This document shows, piece after piece, positions 23,980 to 29,299 of a stretch of DNA of 29,299 bases. Under the pieces are notes generated by a model. The model made no database searches and had not been told where the DNA came from. It saw only the letters and a list, made by a program, of their open reading frames with translations. Position numbers and translations under genes: made by a program. This DNA comes from CAVYYW01 sp963772845 (lineage in GTDB: Bacteria; Bacillota; Bacilli; Bacillales; Sporolactobacillaceae), in NCBI GenBank assembly GCA_963772845.1, contig CAVYYW010000013.1, positions 1 to 29,299 on the forward strand. Direction: 5' to 3'. Numbering within the stretch: position 1 is the stretch's first letter; each line of letters opens with the position of its first letter.

Positions 23980-25634
23980 ATGGATTATGACGTGATTGTA
24001 GTTGGTGCTGGCCTTGCAGGATTAGTGGCAACGACTGAGCTTGCTGAGGCGGGAAAAAAAGTACTTTTGTTAGATCAGGAACCGGAAGCTTCTCTTGGTG
24101 GACAAGCCTGGTGGTCATTCGGCGGTTTATTTCTTGTCGATTCACCAGAGCAACGGAGGATGGGCATCAAGGATTCCCGTGAGCTTGCGTTGCAGGATTG
24201 GCTCGGATCCGCAGGGTTTGACCGAGAAGATGACGAAGATTATTGGGGCAGAAAATGGGCCGAGGCTTACGTTGATTTTGCGACTGATGAAAAGCGTGAT
24301 TGGCTGCGTTCCTACGGCATCCGCTTCTTCCCGGTCGTGGGATGGGCTGAGCGCGGAGGCTATCTTGCTGAAGGTCACGGAAATTCCGTACCTCGCTTTC
24401 ACATTGTGTGGGGCACCGGTCCCGGCATTGTTAAACCATTTGAAGACAAGGTTCGAAACGCGATGAAAAAAGGTCTTGTCGACTACCGTCCTCGCCATCG
24501 GGTCAATGAGTTAATTATGGAAAATGGCAGCATTACCGGAGTGCGTGGTGAGGTGCTTGTTTCAAGCTCCGCTGCCCGCGGTGAAGCAAGCAGCCGTGAG
24601 CCGATCGGTGATTTTGAATACTTTTCTCATGCTGTCCTTGTAACCAGCGGAGGAATCGGCGGTAACCCTGCCCTCATTCAAGAGAACTGGCCGCCTCGGC
24701 TTGGCAAAGCGCCAAATATGATTTCTGGTGTCCCTGAACACGTTGACGGGCGCATGCTCGCAATTTCTGAAAAGGCAGGCGGACGAATCGTGAATAAGGA
24801 CCGCATGTGGCATTATACGGAGGGCATTAAAAACTGGGATCCGGTGTGGGCCAAGCACGGGATCAGGATTCTTCCCGGCCCCTCTTCCCTTTGGCTGGAT
24901 GCAGAAGGTCGGCGCTTTCCTGCTCCTAATTTCCCTGGGTTCGATACGTTAGGAACCCTTGAAGCGATTCAGGCAACCGGCTATGACTATTCCTGGTTTA
25001 TTTTGACACAAAAAATAATTGAAAAGGAATTTGCCCTGTCAGGCTCTGAACAGAATCCTGATTTAACAGGCAAAAGCATTAAAAAAGTGCTGTGCCCGGA
25101 TCCTGCCTGGCCCAACGGCACCTGTTAAAGCTTTCATGGAAAAAGGTGAGGATTTTATTATTGCAGAGACGCTCTCTGAACTTGTAGATGGAATGAATAA
25201 ACTTACAGGTGAAAACCGGCTTGATCTTGCTCATATCGAAAGACAAATCATTTCAAGAGACCGGGAAATGGACAATAGCTTTACGAAGGATCTGCAGATT
25301 ACGGCATTGCGTGGCGCCCGTAAGTACCTTGGGGACAAGCTAATTAGGGTGGCTGCCCCGCATAAAATTCTTGATCCCAAAAAACGGACCATTAATCGCC
25401 GTAAGATTAAATATTGTCAGTCGCAAGACACTTGGCGGGCTGCAAACCGATCTATCATGCAGAGTCCTTGATGCAGTGGGTAATCCTGTGGCCGGGCTGT
25501 ATGCAGCAGGTGAGGTCGCGGGCTTTGGCGGCGGCGGTGTGCATGGTTACCGCTCACTTGAAGGAACCTTCCTCGGAGGCTGCCTCTTTTCGGGTAGACA
25601 GGCCGGACGTGCGCTAGCAGCTTTTCTTGAGTAA
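23980..25634 (+). pseudogene. FAD-binding dehydrogenase (KstD-like, COG3573 type), two +1 frameshifts
   Basis: A flavoprotein of the FAD-binding_2 group related to ketosteroid dehydrogenases and fumarate reductases; substrate unknown. The first frame (23980-25128) has the dinucleotide motif VIVVGAGLAGLVATTELAEAG and GGQAWWSFGGLF. The second frame continues RILPGPTAPVKAFMEKGEDF from about 25096. The third continues PKNGPLIAVRLNIVSRKTLGGLQTDL from about 25375 and ends in GLYAAGEVAGFGGGGVHGYR and SGRQAGRALAAFLE at 25634. Removing one A from the A6 runs at 25081-25086 and 25379-25384 restores a single 550-aa protein, normal for the family. GGGGAAGTG precedes ATG 23980. Either a real pseudogene or two homopolymer errors. 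Confidence 0.87.
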
Positions 25635-25826
25635 GAATTCTATTGGACTAGCAGGCATGTGGGGCGCGGCTTAACCCCACTTGAAATGGAATTTGGATAC
25701 ACGTGCTCAGCATTGAAACGAGTGCGCGAGCTGGCGTCCAAGACTTCAGTTCCGGGATCGGCCGCCACCCGTAATTCTAGGTCGAGTAATATGAAGGTCC
25801 ATTCCGTGGACTTTAGGTTGCCTTTT
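25635..25826 (+). other. Non-coding stretch after the dehydrogenase
   Basis: No gene seen. Two small hairpins: GTGGGG with CCCCAC (about 25660-25680) and GTCCA-TTCCG-TGGAC (about 25798-25812), the latter followed by TTT. Neither is a strong terminator. An open frame at 25659-25949 runs into the tandem repeats and has no ribosome binding site. Confidence 0.4.
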
Positions 25827-26216
25827 GTCCATTATATTCCAAATGAAGGACATTTGCCCTCTCTTTTTGACCTCGTTTTGTCCTTCATCGCCCTTATGAA
25901 GGACATTTCCCGTTTTTTGACCCCGTTTTGTCGTTCATCGCCTTTATGAACGCCCTTTCTCCTGTTTTTTGACCCCGTTTGGTCGTTCATCGCCTTTATG
26001 AACGCCCTTTCTTCTATTTTTTGACCCCGTTTGGTCGTTCATCGCCCTTATGAACGCCATTTCTCCTGTTTTTTGACCCCGTTTGGTCGTTCATCGACCT
26101 TATGAACGCCATTTCTCCTGTTTTTTGACCCCGTTTGGTCGTTCATCGACCTTATGAACGCCCTTTCTCCTGTTTTTCGACCCCGTTTGGTCGTTCATCA
26201 CTTTTATGAAGGTCAT
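25827..26216. repeat. Tandem array of about 52-bp hairpin units
   Basis: Units start at 25827 (degenerate), 25880, 25930, 25982, 26034, 26086, 26138 and 26190, mostly 52 bp apart. Each holds a palindrome, CGTTCAT-7 nt-ATGAACG in the inner units and GTCCTTCAT-7 nt-ATGAAGGAC in the unit at 25880, then a pyrimidine-rich part with a T-run and TGACCCCGTTTG. The unit length is not a multiple of three and no frame is conserved, so it is not coding. There are no unique spacers, so it is not CRISPR. Confidence 0.9.
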
Positions 26217-26240
26217 TTCATCTACAAGCTTTCCAAAAGT

Positions 26241-26286
26241 AAAAAAAGTGCAGACCATATCCCATTGTGGGCATACGATCTGCACT
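26241..26286 (-). terminator. Terminator of htpG
   Basis: AGTGCAGA (26247-26254) pairs with TCTGCACT (26279-26286), with an inner CCCA/TGGG helix; seven T follow on the minus strand. About 60 bp after the htpG stop. Confidence 0.8.
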
Positions 26287-26346
26287 CTAAAAGCATTAAA
26301 TGGACTTTTTCAGTGTCCCCATTTCCGCAAAGGGGCTTATTTGTTT

Positions 26347-28228
26347 TTATACCATCACTTTACAAATATCATTCGTGAACTCAACTGGATCGCTGATTGG
26401 CAAGCCTTCAATCAACAGAGCCTGATTGTACAGGAGATTCGTATACAGGTTCAGTTTCCCTTTATCTTTTTCGAAGGCGTCTTTTAATGAGCTGAATACT
26501 TCATGGTTCGGGTTAATCTCAAGCACCTTGTCTGCTTTCACATTTTGATTGTCAGGCATGGCTTTCAAGATTTTTTCCATTTCGATGGTGACTTCCCCGT
26601 CCGCTGTCAGGCATACAGGGTGAGATTTCAACCTTTTAGACACCCTGACATCCTTTACTTTTCCGGACAGAGTGGCTTTCATGTAATCAAAAAGCTCCTG
26701 GTTTTCCTTCTTTTCTGCCTCATTGCTGCTTTTATCTTCTTCCGATTCAATTCCCAGATCACCGCTTGAGACGGATTTGAATTCTTTTTCTTTATAAGTC
26801 ATGAGCATCTTAATGGCAAATTCGTCAATGTCTTCAGTGAAGTACAGGATTTCATAGCCTTTATCCGCGACCATCTCTGTCTGTGGCAGCTTCTCAATTC
26901 GCTCATGTGTTTCTCCAGCAGCATAATAAATGTACTTTTGATCCTCAGGCATTCTGGATACATATTCATCCAGAGTGACAGATTTTTTCTCCTTTGAGGA
27001 ATGGAACATGAGGAGGTCCTGCAGTTCTTCCTTATGTGCTCCGAAATCACTGTACACCCCATATTTCATCTGTCTGCCAAAAGATTTATAGAATTCATTA
27101 TATTTTTCCCTGTCATCCTTAAGCAGCCGCTGCAATTGGCTGGTTATTTTTTTCCTGATGTTCTTTGCAATCAGCTTCAGCTGACGGTCGTGCTGCAAAA
27201 TTTCCCTTGATATATTAAGAGATAAATCTTCAGAATCAACCATACCTTTAACAAAGCTGTAGTAGTCCGGAAGCAGATCTGAACACTTTTCCATAATCAG
27301 AACGCCATTCGAATAAAGCTCCAGGCCCTTTTCATACTCTTTAGTATAATAGTCGAACGGAATGTTCTCGGGGATAAATAGAATGGCATTATACCTTACT
27401 GCCCCATCCACCTTGATATGGATATGTTTGAGCGGCTTGTCATAACCGTAATGTTTCTCTGAATAAAACGTCTCGTAATCCTCATCCGTGAGTTCATTTT
27501 TGTTCTTGCGCCAGATTGGCACCATGCTATTGATCGTCTGTTCTTCCTGGACCTCTTCAAACTCGGTTTCGCTGCCCTCTTTTGGGCGTGATTCGGTCAC
27601 TTCCATTTTGATCGGATAGCGGATGAAATCAGAGTATTTTTTAATAATCGTTTTTAATGCGGGACTCTTCCAGATAATCATCATAGGTCTCATCTTCGGT
27701 ATTCTCTTTAATTCTCAAAGTGATCTCCGTACCAAGATCCTCTTTTTCACAAGGCTCAATCGTGTAGCCGTCAGCACCCTGTGATTCCCATTTATAAGCT
27801 GCATCGCTCCCAAATGCGCGGGTAACGACCGTCACATCGTCTGCAACCATGAATGCAGAATAGAAGCCGACCCCGAACTGGCCGATAATTTCTTGGCCAT
27901 CCTTCATTTCATTGTCATTCTTAAAAGCGAGAGAGCCGCTCTTGGCAATAATTCCAAGATTATTTTCCAGCTCTTCTTTCGTCATGCCGATTCCGGTGTC
28001 TGTCAGCTTTAAGGTCCTGTTCTCCTTATCCGCCTCCACTTTTATGTAATAGCTGTCTTTATTAAATGTTAAAGAATCGTCCGTTAAAGCCTTGTAGTAG
28101 ATTTTGTCAATCGCATCACTGGCGTTAGAAATCAGCTCTCTTAAAAAAATCTCCTTATGAGAATAAATAGAGTTGATCATCATTTCCAGCAGGCGTTTGG
28201 ATTCCGCTTGAAACTGCTTTTTCTCCAT
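26347..28228 (-). pseudogene. htpG: Chaperone HtpG (Hsp90), interrupted by a +1 frameshift
   Basis: An ATP-dependent chaperone. The first frame (28228 to 27641) covers the N-terminal ATPase domain: FLRELISNASDAIDKIYY, LTDTGIGMTKEEL, GQFGVGFYSAFMVAD. The second (open to 26347) covers the rest: IIKKYSDFIRYPIKM, EEQTINSMVPIWRKNK, DSEDLSLNISREILQHD, DEYVSRMPEDQKYIYYAAGE. Removing one base from the T5 run at 27651-27655 (A5 in the gene) joins them as LEESRIKTIIKKYSDF and gives 626 aa, the length I recall for B. subtilis HtpG. ATG at 28228 (MEKKQFQAES) follows AAAGGGG; the frame is open to 28291 but the extension is not HtpG-like. Because the match is otherwise full length, a sequencing error is likely. 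Confidence 0.93.
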
Positions 28229-28295
28229 TTCAACGTTTCCCCTTTCCGTCTCTTCATCAGTCAGCATCCCTGAACGATTCGTGCTGATCAATAAT

Positions 28296-28324
28296 TAAAT
28301 ATCATATGCTGCGGTTAGTGTCAA
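28296..28324 (-). promoter_or_regulatory. Sigma-A-type promoter of htpG
   Basis: On the minus strand TTGACA (28319-28324), 17-bp spacer, TATTTA (28296-28301), about 70 bp before the start codon. No CIRCE element and no CtsR-type repeat is seen. Confidence 0.7.
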
Positions 28325-28370
28325 TAGTTTTTCTTTTCATTAAACAAACTCAATATGTCTATTATTATAG

Positions 28371-29297
28371 TCAATAATTAATTTTCCATTTGTTGCACAT
28401 ATCACTCCCGAGAACCCCATCTAGTTTAAAGAAGGTTGCATACTCTGTTAAACTCATTCGCATGTTCTGGAATGTAAAAGCTTTATTTTCATTCAAAATT
28501 ATGGACAGCTTTTGGATAACCTCCATCTCAACCTCCTTCACCCCGCCGATCCCTCCAGCGTTAATTTTGCTTTTTGTGAGGCTGATATTATTTAATTTAG
28601 ATTTTATACTCTGACCAAAATACGTTTTATTTGCACCGGTATCTAATCCAAAAAATAGTGGCGTCTGATCCTCCGCCTTCACTTTGACAATGGGATAGCC
28701 GCAGAAAAAAAGATTCATTTCTTCGTAATTTGTTAATTTAGGTTTCGCGATCGTGACACCGTTCTTCTGGTAGTCAATCTCCAAATAGATATTTCGGATA
28801 ATATCCCAGCCAATGATCCCGTCTATAATGATCTCATCTTTGATTTTAGGATGACTAATCGTTAACTTATCATCTGGCAGGACTAATACCGGTTGGTGGC
28901 CAATCGTCAGGTCCTGCATAGACATCGTCTTTATAAAAGCTAACTCGGTCCCTACACTTTCATTCGTTGAATTCCCAACTTCAATAGCCATATTATCTAT
29001 TCTTCTCAGATTGCAGTCGTTTGCTGTGGACTGCGAGACCACACTCATGCCCGCTCCAGTATCAAGCCAAAAACATTTTTTCCGGCCATTCACCATGACA
29101 TCAATTGTTGGCGATCCAGATACGCTTAATGTCATAGGGAGCCGGATTGAATCGCTTCCAAATGAAAAAGTCGTTTCATTGAATTTACTGCGTACGCCAG
29201 CGATTAAGCGATCATTGATTTCTATGTTTTCATCATCCACGAGACCGAGCATTTCTATTTGTGCCCAATTCGAATGAGCGAAATAGATATCAAACAA
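28371..29297 (-). CDS. Retropepsin-like aspartic protease with two DTGA lobes, probably 5'-partial
   Basis: A 308-aa reading frame reaching the right edge; the only start in view is a TTG at 29297 without visible upstream context, so the gene probably begins outside. Two similar lobes are seen: FWLDTGAGMSVVS (Asp79) closing with DGIIGWDII (159-167), and FFGLDTGANKTYFG (Asp219) closing with DGVLGSDMC (293-301). DTGA is the catalytic signature of pepsin/retropepsin-type proteases, and the later DG-hydrophobic-hydrophobic-G motif is the matching psi-loop. No signal peptide can be judged. Two lobes in one chain resemble a pseudodimer. The substrate is unknown. It ends about 47 bp before the htpG promoter. 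Confidence 0.75.
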   Translation of the reverse strand: MFDIYFAHSNWAQIEMLGLVDDENIEINDRLIAGVRSKFNETTFSFGSDSIRLPMTLSVSGSPTIDVMVNGRKKCFWLDTGAGMSVVSQSTANDCNLRRIDNMAIEVGNSTNESVGTELAFIKTMSMQDLTIGHQPVLVLPDDKLTISHPKIKDEIIIDGIIGWDIIRNIYLEIDYQKNGVTIAKPKLTNYEEMNLFFCGYPIVKVKAEDQTPLFFGLDTGANKTYFGQSIKSKLNNISLTKSKINAGGIGGVKEVEMEVIQKLSIILNENKAFTFQNMRMSLTEYATFFKLDGVLGSDMCNKWKINY

Positions 29298-29299
29298 GA

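Noticed and set aside
25081..25384. Programmed frameshifting in the FAD dehydrogenase
   Set aside because: Two shifts in one housekeeping-type enzyme, no stimulatory structure seen, and the same A-run pattern recurs in unrelated genes of the window; error or decay is simpler.
25827..26216. CRISPR-like tandem repeats
   Set aside because: The whole 52-bp unit repeats with no unique spacers, and no cas genes are near.
25659..26285. ORFs reading through the tandem repeats on both strands
   Set aside because: The 52-bp period shifts frame at each unit, and no start signals are present.
28229..28324. CIRCE or CtsR operator upstream of htpG
   Set aside because: No GCTAGCACTC-type inverted repeat or CtsR heptad repeat is seen.

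Overview
The window looks like chromosomal DNA of a Bacillus-type Firmicute (Bacillaceae). Ribosome binding sites are strong AGGAGG-type, TTG starts are frequent, and the genes resemble Bacillus subtilis ones: the NfeD-like yuaF plus flotillin floT pair with a sigma-W-type promoter, htpG, a YjlB-like cupin, a YhfK-like SDR protein, DinB-family proteins and an S-box riboswitch. I cannot name the species from sequence alone.

Layout. 1-3200: a hairpin-forming dispersed repeat, a possible tiny ORF, a flavin-dependent LLM-family oxidoreductase and, convergent to it, a 14-TM drug efflux pump. 3250-5310: a plasmid-type segregation cassette on the minus strand, made of a ParM-like actin, a ParR-like adaptor and an upstream array of 11 GYAAAC-core octamers that could be its centromere. 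5650-8600: a secreted type I pullulanase split by a +1 frameshift. 8900-10670: an RlmN-like radical SAM enzyme and a divergent cupin. 10770-13120: a kumamolisin-like S53 peptidase and an SDR protein. 13280-16050: a GntR (YtrA-type) regulator, ABC ATPase, permease and membrane-anchored protein, the last one apparently frameshifted. 16165-18620: three DinB-family proteins and a SAM methyltransferase. 18750-20950: floT and yuaF behind a sigma-W-type promoter. 21146-21594: two tiny convergent membrane proteins. 21730-23800: a SAM-riboswitch-controlled sulfur operon (SfnG-like monooxygenase plus FMN reductase). 23980-25634: an FAD-binding dehydrogenase broken by two +1 frameshifts. 25827-26216: a tandem array of about 52-bp hairpin units. 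26240-28324: htpG, also with a +1 frameshift. 28371 to the right edge: a protein with two retropepsin-like DTGA lobes.

Two things stand out. First, the ParM/ParR-like locus with its octamer array sits among ordinary chromosomal genes with no replication gene in view. Second, four genes carry five +1 frameshifts and every one can be placed in a short A or T run. This pattern suggests homopolymer sequencing errors more than five independent gene losses, so those genes may be intact in the real organism.
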